Shown in pieces: positions 24,386 to 35,976 of a DNA stretch of 64,000 nt. Origin of the DNA: Undaria pinnatifida (taxonomy: Eukaryota; Sar; Phaeophyceae; Laminariales; Alariaceae); assembly GCA_012845835.1 (NCBI GenBank), contig JABAKD010000016.1:20069196-20133195 (forward strand), written 5' to 3'. The stretch's first letter is position 1; every line of letters begins with the position of its first letter. A program made the translations under genes and the position numbers. Below the pieces are notes generated by a model, which was not told where the DNA came from, searched no databases, and worked only from the letters and a program-made list of their open reading frames with translations.

Positions 24386-24784
24386 GTGCTACCCCGTACT
24401 ATTACTAAAACACGCACGCTCATGTTTTTCATATATATCTTGTATTGATGGTCATCAGCTGAATATTATACCAGGTAGATAATATTTTCCAGATATTTTC
24501 CGATTCGTGACCATTACAAATCTTTCAGAATCCAGCTTGACGTTTTACGAGCAGTATCGAGTATCAAATTCGTTTTTTTCCCTCGCCTATTGGTGTTTTA
24601 TGCAAGGTACTGCCTGCGCAAGAGTTAGTATACCGCTTTTCTGCGGCATTTTTAATGCAGGTTGAATACGGGCTGGCCAGTCCGTGTTTCGTTCTGTAAA
24701 CGTCTGTTGGTTGCCTCATGGGCAAGGTGGACGTTGACGTCGTCGACGTAGTACCATACGGTACACAACGTATGACGGGCCCCG

Positions 24785-25300
24785 GCTTGGGCCGCCCCGC
24801 TTGAGCGCGTGGGCTATCTCATGGGCCGGGTGGACGTCGTCATCGTATCGTGATCGTAGCAGCAAGAGTACACCACATACCATGGGCCGTGGCCCGGGCC
24901 GACCTGTGAAAACTCGTCGACAGCCTCATGGGCTGGGAAGAGCGGCCCGTATAAAGCCCACATCTCATGGGCCGCGGCCCGGCCATGTCATGGATAGCGG
25001 CCCGGCCCGCCCCATCAATTTATCAAAACTCACGGCCCGGCCCAGCCCGGCCCATAAAATTTTCGATACGCTCGACCCGGCCCGGCCCCGCCCATCACGT
25101 GTTCAATTTTGTCGGCCCGGCCCAGTCCGGCCCACATCAATATTTTTGAACTCTCGGCCCGGCCCATCACATCTTCAATTTTTTCGGCCCGACGCGGCCC
25201 ATCGAACTCTCAAAAATCTCGACCCGACCCGGCCCGGCCCATTACAATTTCCAGGACGGCTCGGTCCGACCCGGCCCTCACCTTCGGCCCACGGGAAAAC
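24785..25300 (+). repeat. GGCCCGGCCCAT minisatellite, main block
   Basis: More than ten units of CGGCCCGGCCCATCA plus spacers of the type CAATTTTNTCAAAACTC, period about 38-42 bp. It creates a 206-codon open frame rich in GPARPI that is a by-product of the repeat. Confidence 0.92.
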
Positions 25301-25767
25301 GTCAGCTTCTCATGATGTTTCAGTGTACTGGCTGCTTGTAGGTTTTACTCTTGGAATTGTTTTTCATCTCGTGCCGCGCTCCGGAGCAAGCTCGTTTCCG
25401 AAGCTGCCTGGGCTTCAATAACTAACTGCTGTTTCTTGTATAGGAGGTCTTATATTGTTTCCCGGTTTGAGCTCTCTATTTCATACACATGATTTTCTTT
25501 TTTTTTTTAAGAATCTCAGCCTGATATGTGCGTGTGCAAAGCATGTCTGAAGTGCGGGCGCCCCCTGTACTCTGTAAAATCCTTTTGAGACTCCAGAGGG
25601 GAAAAACACGACGAAAACCCTGGGTTTTACGTACGTCGGCGTCCCCGATGTAGGAGTAGAGGAATCTCGTTCCTGGCACGTGCTGCGGTAGAGGTAGGAG
25701 AAGCACTTCACTTCACCCAAAGGGGTCAGTCAGGTCGGGTCGACATACTCACGCCTCCGAATACAGC

Positions 25768-25970
25768 TATAGCTTGCGCTGCCGGAGTAGTAACGGGGCC
25801 CGCTGGTAGGGACAGCTAGTGCTATCGCCATCACGGGAAATAAAGGACACGACAGCTAGCGCTGGATTGCGAATGCGATTGAGTTGAATCGACACACACG
25901 AGACGTGCATGGAAGTACGTGGAGGTGTGGTGAGCGTGAGCTTCACTCTTCCCCGTACGCCGGGGACTTG
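25768..25970 (-). mobile_element. Dispersed repeat family R2
   Basis: Shares with 56583-56790: AGCTTGCGCTGCCGG, TAGGGACAGCT, CAGCTAGCG, TTGAATCGACA/TTAAATCGACA and GTGTGGTGAGC. A partial opposite copy is at 23835. No ORF, no clear terminal repeats. Confidence 0.75.
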
Positions 25971-26103
25971 AAAAATAAAAATAAAAAACAACAAAAAAAG
26001 GTACCAGGATAGCACTTTTCGTTTGAAATGGGCCAGTTTCCAAATGACTTGCCTCCTCAACCCAAAATTGTCGAGAAAAAAAACGACGTATTTTTCGTTT
26101 TTT

Positions 26104-26235
26104 CGCATGATGATTCTCCTCTTATACCTAAGCCACAGGATTTTTCTTCCGGAATATGGTGGATTCGTGTCCCACAGACCTTTTGCTTCTTTTGAGGGGG
26201 GAGTAGCTGACTTAAATTCTCGAATGCTGTATCAA
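26104..26235 (+). mobile_element. Dispersed repeat family R3
   Basis: Head ATGATTCTCCTC followed by TACCTAAGCCACAGGATTTTTCTTCCGG. Relatives at 29208 (ATGATTCTCCTTG, TACCTAGGCCATGGGATTC), 36725 and 62315. It ends near a GAGGGGGGAGTAGCT word. Non-coding. Confidence 0.6.
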
Positions 26236-26684
26236 GAGTAACATTTAAAATATCTAACAATATTCTGTATTCGTACTCTTCCCGATATTTAAAGCCGGGG
26301 GGGAAAAAAACAAAAATAAACCGCCTACCATACATATGATAGAGAAGTATAGTGGAAACTACAGTATTAAATTTGTAGAATAAATGTGATGTTTAATGTA
26401 GCTCAAAATTCCCCACCTAAAGTATAGAAACCAACACTTACCGTTATAGTGGACAAAAAATAGGATCCCTCCCAATAAAAACTCACCCATATAGTATATT
26501 ATAGATACCAACAACGCAGCTTGCAAATATGAGTATTGACCTGAAATTCGTCGAAGTCACGGCTGACGTCCTTGAAATATTTTTTATAAAATACATAGTA
26601 GTTTTGTTTTTCTCCAAATCAGTGTTTGGGAGAGGTCTTGAAAACACACCTTTAGAGCCCCCAAAAATGTCCCATATACTAACT

Positions 26685-27165
26685 TCATGTGACTTTGCCC
26701 CCAAAAGGGTTCCCCAAAAAATCTCCCGTATTCTAAGTTCAAGTAATTTTGCCCCCAAAAGGGTTTCCAGTGGTGAAGCCGTAAGTCTCCCCTATACTAA
26801 ATTAAAGTAATTTTGGGCCCAAAAGGGTCTCCAGTGGGTAAGGCGTTAATCTCCCCTACACTAACTTCAAATCATGTTGCCCCCAAAAGGGTTTCCAGTG
26901 GGTAGGGCGTTAATCTCCACTATACTAACTTCAAATAATTTTGCCCCCAGAAGGATTTCTAGTGGTAAAGGCGTTAATCTCCCCTATACTAAATTCAAGT
27001 GATTTTGCCCCCAAAAGGGTTTCCAGTGGTAAAGGCGTTAATCCCCCCTGTACTAACTTCGAGTAATGTCGCCCCCCAAAATGTTTTCAGTGATGATCTC
27101 CCCTATACTAACTTCAAGTAATTTTGCCCCCAAAAGGGTTTCCAGTGGTAAAGGCGTTAACCTCC
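26685..27165 (+). repeat. 63-bp minisatellite, about 8 copies
   Basis: Units run GCCCCCAAAAGGGTTTCCAG, TGGTAAAGGCGTTAATC, TCCCCTATACTAA, TTCAAGTAATTTT. Starts near 26695, 26750, 26815, 26880, 26943, 27007, 27070 and 27127. Decayed relatives at 28520 and 22695. Confidence 0.9.
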
Positions 27166-27179
27166 TAAAGCGAGAAAGC

Positions 27180-27500
27180 GAGGAACATCAGAAACAAACG
27201 TGGTGCGCCTCTATTGTAGCAGGCGTCTCGCACTGTTGAAGCCATGCGAGGTCATGGGTTCAAGTCTCACCGAGTGCATAGTTCTCGTAGGGACTTTTTT
27301 TTGCAAAAATAAAAAGGACGAGCGGAAATCACGAGAGCGTGAGTTAGCATAGTTCGATGAAGGCCGACGAGCATAAAAACCTGAAAAGCGGGAAATGCGG
27401 AACCCTATGCGTCATAAAATTGAAGGCAATTCCGGGGAGGGGGGAGGGAAGACACCTGTGACCACGGCTTGTCCAGGAGGTTCTTTTTAGTAGTGTAACC
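27180..27500 (+). mobile_element. SINE-like repeat with tRNA-like head
   Basis: Contains GTGGTGCGCCTCTATTGTAG followed about 40 bp later by GAGGTCATGGGTTCAAGTCTC, which resembles the B-box/T-arm of a tRNA gene, then CCGAGTGCATA and a body with CACGAGAGCGTGAGTTAGCA. Copies at 36150-36430 and, decayed, 59500-59680 share the body. Confidence 0.6.
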
Positions 27501-28052
27501 TCTAACGGGTTGAAGCTGGAGAGGAAAAACAATTACTAACAAAAAAAACTAAGGTCTGAGACAGCTAAACCATCGAGCTGTCTGACTGTCTGACCTAAGC
27601 ACCAAAAGCTCAACACGTCATGCCGGTTGGGTTCGAAGCCGGTTTACGGTACAGCAGTGGGGGGGGGAACATCAGCTCGAAGACCAAGAAAAACTACCAA
27701 CGTTTACGGTACATAGGCTCCCATCACCACAAGTCTCCATAATTTACCGGATTGTGAAAACGCAGGATGACAGGACGACCCACAATAAGTGAGGCGAACT
27801 GCCAGGTTAGAGGCCAATGCTTTCTACGTCAGATACGCGGGGTTGCACGACATGCGCACGCATGGCCTGAAACAATGGTGTGTCATTCCCTCGATGGTTC
27901 CCGCGTTTTTTTTGCGAGATCCCAGGTGGGGTCCCACGGCTTTCCGCACGCTATGCAGCTCCGTGCTGGTGGCTTCCCTTCTCTTCTCACGCTCGCAACA
28001 TAGCAATGTTCCACCACAGTAACAGCAGAGCCTCCCCCGTTCTAGGCGTAAA

Positions 28053-28103
28053 GCAAACACATTACACATTACACATTACGCATTACACATTACACATTAC
28101 ACA
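28053..28103 (+). repeat. ACATTAC microsatellite
   Basis: Seven-base period, about seven units. Confidence 0.95.
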
Positions 28104-28697
28104 TCTTGGTTATAAATGGGAGACCGCGATATGACCCCTTCACTGTCCGCCCCCCGAGTCATCTAGCTCTAGGGTTTGCACATTCTGGGCGATATGGTGT
28201 TTATGGTGAGGTTGCTGAGCGATCTTGACTTGAAAGGTGGGGGAGGAGGGGGGGGGGTGAGCTGCCACACTATTCGATGCGTAAGCGTTACAGTGCTCGC
28301 TGTGTAAAGCCGATGAAGATGTCATGCTGCTGATCGGTTTCCAGCGTCGTGGTGCCCACGCATGCTTCCGGAGTTTCAGGTCACAGAGGGGGAGGCAAGC
28401 AGGTAGCGATACACATACTACTCTTAGCAACACCGGAGCGGTGTATCGTTCCGGCGTCACTTTTTTTGTTGATGCCTCAGTTTTGCAAACCATTTCACTG
28501 CTGCAAACATGATCCTAGTCTAAATTCAAGTAGTTTCCCCCGCAATAGTGTGTGTACTGTAGTGGTAGCTCCAACGCACGGTAGAGGGCACATACCACGG
28601 ACGTTAGAGGGCACCATTTCTTGCTAGGTCTCTCACCTGAGGAGCTTTGTAGACAATGGGCTATAAAAGGACCAAGGAATAAGGCTACGATCAATAC

Positions 28698-28830
28698 GGT
28701 GTTGTAGTATCATGCCCCATACCCCACCGCTGATAGCTGCTCTTACGGTAGTGCGAGCTGCCACCACCGCCGCCGCCGCCACCGCCGCCACTGCCGCTTC
28801 CACCTTCATCGCCGCCGCCGTTCATATCGC
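28698..28830 (-). pseudogene. Gly/Ser-rich fragment related to 57660-57770
   Basis: Minus-strand frame reads GGSGSGGGGGGGGGG, SSHYRKSSYQRWGMGH. The fragment at 57.7 kb reads GGSGGGGVGGG, SSYHIMRSYQGWGLF in the same orientation. Both resemble the Gly-rich tail of the kinases in composition, but direct homology to the tails is not clear. Confidence 0.3.
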
Positions 28831-29207
28831 ATGAGTTTGTACGATGGACGAGTTTGTGGACAAGCCGTGGTAGAAAAAAGGCATCACTTAAGAAATAAAA
28901 ATTTGATGGGCGTGGCGTATACGCATTAGTCACTACCGCACGAATAACACGCTGAAATAGCACACCCTGAGACCGATTTCAGAGACGATATGATTCTCCT
29001 TAAAAAGCAAGAACAATAACCACGAAAACGTTATATATTTTTTTAATGATCATTTCCTGTTAACCCTCACCCTGTTCACCCTGGCAAGACGTATGCTACG
29101 ATATCCAGAGGTAGGTAGCCTTTTTTCGGCTATTTCTTGTGCTTTAATGACGGGGCTGTCCTTAACTAACCCAAACTCTTCGGAAATAATACAACATTTT
29201 TCTTGCA

Positions 29208-29360
29208 TGATTCTCCTTGTGTACCTAGGCCATGGGATTCTTCATCCGGTATACCGTAGCAGTTTCATTTTTTCTCTCGAATCAGCTTTATGGAGAGGTC
29301 TTAAGCTCCCAAATCCTGGAACCTCATAAAACAAGTGGTGCACCTCTGTCGTAGCACTTA
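29208..29360 (+). mobile_element. Dispersed repeat family R3, best copy
   Basis: Runs ATGATTCTCCTTG, TACCTAGGCCATGGGATTC, TTCATCCGGTATACCGTAG, CAGTTTCATTTTT, GGAGAGGTCTTAAGCTCC, GTGGTGCACCTCTGTCGTAG. The last word resembles the start of the SINE-like head at 27205, so the families may be linked. Confidence 0.65.
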
Positions 29361-32300
29361 GTTGTCGCAACATCCATGGGACTAATCTATCATCGAAGAA
29401 TAATACATCCTGTACACCTGGAAAAACGAGCGACACCGGTGTATCTCGCAGTTTGCAAAATATGAGTTCTCGTATAATATCGACGCTTTAAAGCTGTCGA
29501 ACTCACAGCACAGCAGAGTAATTTTTTTTTTAATTATATTTTATAAAACGGGGGGCTTCGAAAGATCTCGAGTCGACATGTTTCCAGAAATAAATGTCGA
29601 TCTTGGAAATGTCCCGTGGACGTAACGTATTTTCATAGACGCATCGGTCGGTGTTTACGAACACTCTTCCCCTCGTCGAGAAAATCTGCTTCGAAAATCC
29701 AAATCGTCCGAGGGGGTAACAAGAGTGTGTTTGTTATCGTGCGTGTGGAACAATAGTTGGGTGGCGACGCGGTCCAACAAACTTTTTTCAGATCATGATG
29801 AAAATAAAACCACTGCGAACAACAACCAACCGCCGCGTGCATCAGCAACCAGGTACAAAAACTCACGGCAAGTCCGCAAAATAGCTGCACGCAACGAGCT
29901 GGGAAACCTAGCCACGAACATTAATAGCTACATCAGGTAGTCGAGACGTGGACGACCTTCTGGACAAGCCGTGTTAGAAAGCATTATCCTGTGACAGGGC
30001 AGTCTGTGAGTTGGCTCAACTTGATGTTTGTCAGTGTGGCGACGCAGTAAGCTTAGAAACAACCTTTTTTCGTACTTGCCGACATGAAAAACACTGCGAG
30101 GCACGAACAAACGCTCCATCCAGTCAGACACAAAAATCGCGCACGACAAGTCTGCAGATAACTCGACGCAACTAAATACCTAGCCAACTCCCAGGTAGTA
30201 ATAACTAGTCGGCGACTCATTGTTTTAGCATAGTCAGCTGACTCACGGACCTACTAGCCCCCTTCATGTCTCTAGAAGTGGCCATATCGGAAACTAAATT
30301 AACTCGTTGAAGTGGTCATCCATGCTTGGAAGTATGAATGCAAGGCCGCCTCACTAGCAGTTCTTAGTACTAAATACGAGTAGTAGGATGCAGCTCCCCC
30401 TTATATGCGACTTGCCGAACACCTCACGGCACCACGCGCTTGGTGGAATCATTGTCTGCCTGGTCGTTGAAAACCCGACATGCTCCGTCCCGGCTTGTAG
30501 GGATGCGAGGGTCAATGGTCATACGATTACGGCCATGCATGAACATCGAGTATACCCCCACCCCTCACCCCGCCTCCCGTTACTCGCCTCGATTTTATCA
30601 CATACTGCAGAAAACTGCAGAGCAGGGTATTCCACCTGTTAATACGAGCAGTATCTGCTCGTCGATTTGGGCAGTTTTCGCCAATTCATGCACCCTCTCG
30701 CGATTTCAGCTACCCACGAAAATATTGGTGGTTTGACCGAGTCGGGGCTGGAACCTTAGAACCTCCGAACTTCAGCCAGCGAGCCTCGGGTAACAGCAGT
30801 TTATCAGTCTATTGTAGCGGTTGACTAATAATATGTACTCGTACCCAACACCTACTACTATATACGACCTATCTAATGCTACTGATGTGGCGTACCTGGT
30901 ACAGAATTAACGAGGACGAAAATGTAAGGACTGCTTGGGACCCTTACTAATTACTAGTAGTCCGGGCAGTAGTGTTTTTGGGGAGGGTGAAGAGGGCAGG
31001 GCCACAGAGACAGCGAGACGGCGGGGACTATTTCCCTGCCACGAGCGATAACAGTACAGTTGTATCGAACAGCATTACCACAAACCCCTCTGCAACCATA
31101 CGCGCAGCAGTTACAAACCAGCCATTAGACTATACTGTCTGTATAGACAGCGGGTTGTCGTTCGATGCTTTCCGGAAGTGGGTGGGTGGGACGGCTTGGC
31201 CCTTGCGGCTTGAGGGCGTCGGGCCAGGAGGGCGGGGAGGTACATATAGTTTTCGTGTTTTTTTGTGATTGGCAACATCGCTTCACGCTTTTATCTGGAC
31301 GTTGTGTTCTTTCATCATGTTTCTGGGTTTTGACACTCACGCTAAATGGTCTGGTGGCAAATGACACAATGATAATAATAGTCCTACCGTCCCTATATTC
31401 TCGATTGTTTTCCAGGTATTTAGCCGAAATACCTCGTATATACTAGTGCTGCCGTCTACACCTACTGGTTGGTACCAGGATTATCGCTCGCCGTCGGATC
31501 GTCGATTTTAGATTTTAGGGTCGTAGAACGAACGCAGAAGGGCCGCGACGTTCGCTTGTGGTGTGCTGATTAATGGATACCGTACCTGGACACTGCTGTT
31601 GGACGCACCAAAAATGAAGAGTTGCAATATTTTTACGCCACTGCCCACGGCTCTCTACGACTACGATGTTATAAGCTTGAGATGCCTGCGGAGGAATATA
31701 GCCGTGCCTCAACTTGGCGATAATAGTACCGCACACAGAAGAGTTGTTGATGCTGGTGGTGTTGATGTTGCCGTAGTTGTTGGTGTGTACGGGACCATAG
31801 ATACATCACCAACAGCAGCAGAGCCCAGTCAACTATGCATGGTACCTGGTACCAGGTCGCTCTCTACTACTCGTATACATACAGGTATAGGGACCGTTTA
31901 GCGTTCATATTGATAGCTAAAGGCTTGCTAAGTTTCCGTTCAGAGTAGTACATACAGTACCTGGTACTTGGTACAGGTACTACGATACACGGCGGTAGAA
32001 ATGTGTGCCAGGTGCCAGCCCAACACACACCGGCACAACTCAGGGTACCGGCACTATTGCTATTAGTCTATATTATTCCCCATTTCTGTACTGTAGTATA
32101 ACATCGGCCGCAGACATCGCGGATGAAAGCACAACGCGCTCACACCTTGTTCTCGTGTCGTGACATCATCCTCATCCTCCTCTTCCTTCTCCCAGACCAC
32201 CACGACTACCGCTGCCGCCATGACGGTAGCAAGCGAGAGGCACTGATGGATTGATCGGTGTTGTTCGGACGAAAACAATACGAGGCACCCTGGTACCAGG

Positions 32301-33270
32301 ATGCTGGCTTTCTGCCGCTTTCTGCGAGGTCTTGCTCTTGCTATCTTGTACCACCGGCGGGACTTGGAACGAGGAAACAACGACGGATGTACCTGGTAGG
32401 AAGGCGCAAGTGTAGCACGTGCCAGGTAGGAGGAGATCCCGCCATAAATGATGGGTGACTTGTCCTTGTCATGCAGATTGCGTGATTGACACTGTCTGCT
32501 GTTCAGAGGATTATTCCGGCGAGACAAGCCCTACAGCAGCAGTACGAGCGGTACAGCGATGTATCATGGTAATACCGGTAGTATACTGTATGTAGCATAT
32601 TTGAGCTAGCCGTGACAGTAGAGTCAAGTCGGGTTCTACATGTATGTTGTGGTTGACCCGTGTAGTATTATTACAGTAGTATTAGACCTAATAGTGCTCG
32701 TTTGCTGTGTATAACTAACTGGGAGTTGGCAGGGCAATTTATTGATTCCAGCAGGGGGACCTCGGCCGGACCTCGGCGGGATATTCGAAGAACACAAATA
32801 TCATACTCGGTATGCACTCGTACTGGAACGGGCGGAAACATTCTGGCGGCTGATAGCTTGTGTTGTGTTGCTGCCTACGCTACAGGTTCCCCAACCGCAA
32901 AATGAAACGGAGCAGATAGAAGATGCCTGCAATAATCGAAAATTTCGTACCTCCTTTAAATCATCAGAAGAACCAAGAAGATGAGGAAGCAGTCCGAATC
33001 CAAGATACCTCTGCACCGTGATCTGTCATTCGTGTCCAACTGGTTGGGTGCGACAAGCGATTTTTCAGCTGGTTTGCGTTGTGTGCTGTGTGGGTTGGGT
33101 TGCGTTGCTCCGGTGGCATGCGGCACCATCATCAGTGTGCTCTTCGCGATCAGAACAACACGCCGCAGTTTTGCTATTTTTCCGCTGGTTGGGGGCGGGA
33201 GGTTGTTCCATGATTATATTTGTTCCAAAACGTTGGTAATCACACACACATCACAACACCCACGCGCTAG
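29361..33270. other. Gene-poor stretch
   Basis: No supported exon. Contains five TACCWGGTA 9-mers between 30893 and 34671. A block at 30440-30560 (GTCTGCCTGGTCG, GGGATGCGAGGGT) resembles 37800-37870 (ATCTGCCTGGTCG, AGAGATGCGAGAGT). Confidence 0.4.
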
Positions 33271-33301
33271 GAAAGAAAGACCGAACGAGCTAGCAGTTAG
33301 A

Positions 33302-33596
33302 CGAAACTCACCGCAGCACCGCCTGTCCAGTGCATCGGCCGACAGACCCGAGGTGCGGCGGGCTTCACAATTCGCGCTCGAGAAACTAATCGACCCCGAC
33401 CGAATGGTGATTTTTCTTCATTTCCAAACATCAGCAGCAATCTGAGGTCAAAGCTAAACAGAACGAGGGCGGCATGGGATCGCAACGATTACATCCCAAT
33501 GGGAGCGCTCATCCTGCTCCTCCTGCAACCCGCGAGGATGCCCGTGGCAGCGAGCCGGCGACGAGCCAAGAAGTTAATGCGAACGGGGGCCAGCAG
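33302..33596 (+). CDS. Two candidate exons of an unrecognised gene
   Basis: Exon 1 about 33302-33406 (start could be 33271; acceptors TAG at both) ends in donor GTGATT. Exon 2 33438-33596 has acceptor CAGCAG and donor GTGAGA. Both are phase 0 at the shared junction. The protein reads SPQHRLSSASADRPEVRRA, SQFALEKLIDPDRM, then QSEVKAKQNEGGMGSQR and a Pro/Ala/Glu-rich part. The intron of 31 nt between them is too short for a typical spliceosome, so exon 1 may use a later donor, or the pair may belong to a decayed gene. No domain recognised. Confidence 0.3.
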
Positions 33597-35260
33597 GTGA
33601 GAGAGTGCATGATCCACAAGGCGGCACAGTCTTTCTTAGTGGTCATCCGTTGGGCCTGAGGTGATTTTCGGAGGAAGGTAAAATGATCTTTCTTTGCTCT
33701 TGCTTGGTGTGGCGTTTCTTTTCGATCCAACGCTGTGTTCGTACCATGCAAGTCCCATGGCGAAAACACTGCATCAGCCACAGCAGTCACTTACCACACA
33801 CCCCCGAGCACCTGTAGTGCCCTATAGCACCGTAACCCACCCTCGCATAGCTCCGCACCGGAGGGATGTACCGCCGGTACGCTCGAGGGAACCCTTTCGG
33901 GGTTGGGATTGCAGGTGGGCACTCCTTTTGGTGCTCCTCCTTGATCTCGCCCTCCTCCCCTTCCACCTCCCTTTCGCCGAAAAATCCGCCGGCGGTAAAC
34001 TTTATTTTCATATTAACTGGTGTTTAGAGCGGTACGTGCGAGATGCAACGGTCCGTACAGACAAAACGCCCTCTATGTGCTTGTACTGTGGGGTGCTATT
34101 TCAGCATCATGCATTTCAGCATCATGCATTGCACGGGCTAACACCAGCAGCAGCAGTTACCCCCACCTACTAGTTTTTACACAACAGCGGGCGTGCAACT
34201 TGATCGCACCGATGCGGTAATCACCCAGTATTAACCACTAGTATAGTATAGAGCACTTGCAACGGCACTGCCAGGTAGGCACTAGCACTACAAAACGGTA
34301 GCAGTAAAATCGGCCGAGAAACTGCATACAACGCAGTGCATAGGGCTTCGAGTCGGCAGGATATCACGAATAATTAAACGAAATCGCTAGGCTACTAGGC
34401 TAGGCAAGCCAGCGAAGCCTTCTGCCTGTGACGGTAGTCGGCAAGTGGGCTGGCGAAGCCAGTGGTGGCCGATTTGCCGACCTTAGTCAGGAGGGTGCAA
34501 CGAGCAAAATCGCATCGCCCGCGAGCAGCAAGCAGGAAAAGCAGCACCGCCATCACCACCACTAGCGGCGTCAGTAGTCTCGGTAGATGAGGAAAGCGCT
34601 ATACTCGTATCGGGTAGCCCGATTTAAGAGCACCTCGTTACAAGCCGAAACAAACGCTCTTGTTGATAGCTACCAGGTATGATACACACAAAGCTCATTG
34701 TTCAGCATCTCCACTGCTATTAAAATAAACGATTGAGCCTTACGATTTTGGTGGGTATCATGCGTACCTCAAGGTTGTATTCCCATCAACAGCTGGGCAC
34801 TGGCAGCCTCCATCAGTAGATATTTATGAGGACTGCGTCTGTGTACTGGAATGCATCAGGGACCTGACCCGCCACCACCATGGGTTCAGCCATGATGAAA
34901 AGCTGTACAGTATCTAAACCATTAATAACTGTGTTCGCCTGTGGTAACACCTCCCCATTCCCATCTCCAAGAATGCCTGCTGTACACCAATTGATTGTTG
35001 CTCTCGAATTTCAGTCCACCACATAGCGGCGATGGGTTTGACGGCGCTGAAAAACTACGAACGAAGAGCGATTAACCTGCTCGCGCGTGGTGTAACCCCC
35101 CCCCGCCCGCCCGCCCGCTCCCCCCAATATGCTATATGCGAGGATATTTATTGATATTTCCAATCCACCACAGCCATGGTCTCTAACATTCTGCCAACCA
35201 CTTCTTCACTCAACCTGTTCGTGCGTACTGCAGCCCCTCTGCCCCCGGCCCCCCCCCAAC
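33597..35260. other. Intergenic or 5' region of kinase B
   Basis: No exon supported. Shows a short inverted motif GGCAAGCCAGCGAAGCC / GGCTGGCGAAGCCAG (34404-34462) and one TACCAGGTA (34671). Confidence 0.4.
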
Positions 35261-35640
35261 CGGTATTACCATGTCATTAATACTATACATTGAAAAAATC
35301 CCCCCCCATCGGCCGCTGCGCTCACTCCCCATTACTCTACCCTCAACCCCCTTTCCGTACCCTCACCCCTCGTCGCCTGCCCTCATCCGGCCTCATCTGC
35401 CCTCAACCCCCTTTCCATACCCACAATCCCCTTCCCTACCTCAACCCACATTTCCCTACCCTCACCCCCTCTTCAAACCCCCTCTCACCCGTTTGTCTTA
35501 TCCCACCTATGGTCGTCTCCCCCCCACGCACCCCCTATCCCCGCCTCCCACCCCCCCCCTGTCATCACCCCACCTCCACCCTCCGTACCCTTCCCCGCTC
35601 GTCTCGCCCTATCTAGGGTCGCCCCCCCCCACCACAGCAC
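35260..35640 (+). repeat. C/CT-rich tract before kinase B exon 1
   Basis: About 380 bp of CCCTACCCTCA-type sequence with long C runs, ending ACCACAG and CCGGCAG. It may serve as an extended polypyrimidine tract if the exon at 35671 is internal, or be promoter-proximal if 35671 is the start. Confidence 0.7.
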
Positions 35641-35670
35641 GACGCAACCCCGGCAGTGGCCGTATCTCCC

Positions 35671-35976
35671 ATGGTGGAGCTCCTCCACCCCCTCCCGGCT
35701 AACAGCGTACCCGGTGCAATTAGGAGCTGGTTCCCGGGCAAGTACCATCACGCCTGCGTAGAGCGTGCGCGCGCCACCGGCGACCCTATCGCCGTCCTTA
35801 TCGCTGAAAGGGTGGTGTCTGCTACTGCAACTGCTGCTACTGCTGGCACTGCCGCTACGGTGAACCCCCCGGGGATGGTTCTGGGGAGGGTTTTGGGGGA
35901 GGGAGGCTCCGGCTGTGTCAGGATGGTGTCCATGCCGGACCTTGGGTTCACCGGCGCCATGAAAACCTTGAAAGCG
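35671..35976 (+). CDS. Kinase B exon: N-terminus, Gly-rich loop, beta3 Lys
   Basis: Ends at donor GTGAGA, phase 0. Codes an N-terminal region (MVELLHPLPANSVPGAIRS), an Ala/Thr-rich linker, then MVLGRVLGEGGSGCVRM and GAMKTLKA. The GxGxxG motif and AxK Lys are intact. No counterpart for copy A in the window. Confidence 0.8.

Larger units (their letters stand above)
27500..29205. other. Intergenic, repeats only
   Basis: Includes ACATTAC short tandem repeats at 28053-28103 and a word GAGACCGCGATATGAC that recurs at 56060 and 56130. A minus-strand Gly-rich frame lies at 28700-28830. Confidence 0.4.

Noticed and set aside
24801..25421. 206-codon plus-strand open frame rich in GPARP
   Set aside because: Follows the GGCCCGGCCCAT minisatellite unit by unit; no independent coding signal.
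32063..32527. 154-codon minus-strand frame with an acidic block
   Set aside because: No splice context or homology; the acidic block comes from a TCCTCATCC-type simple repeat.
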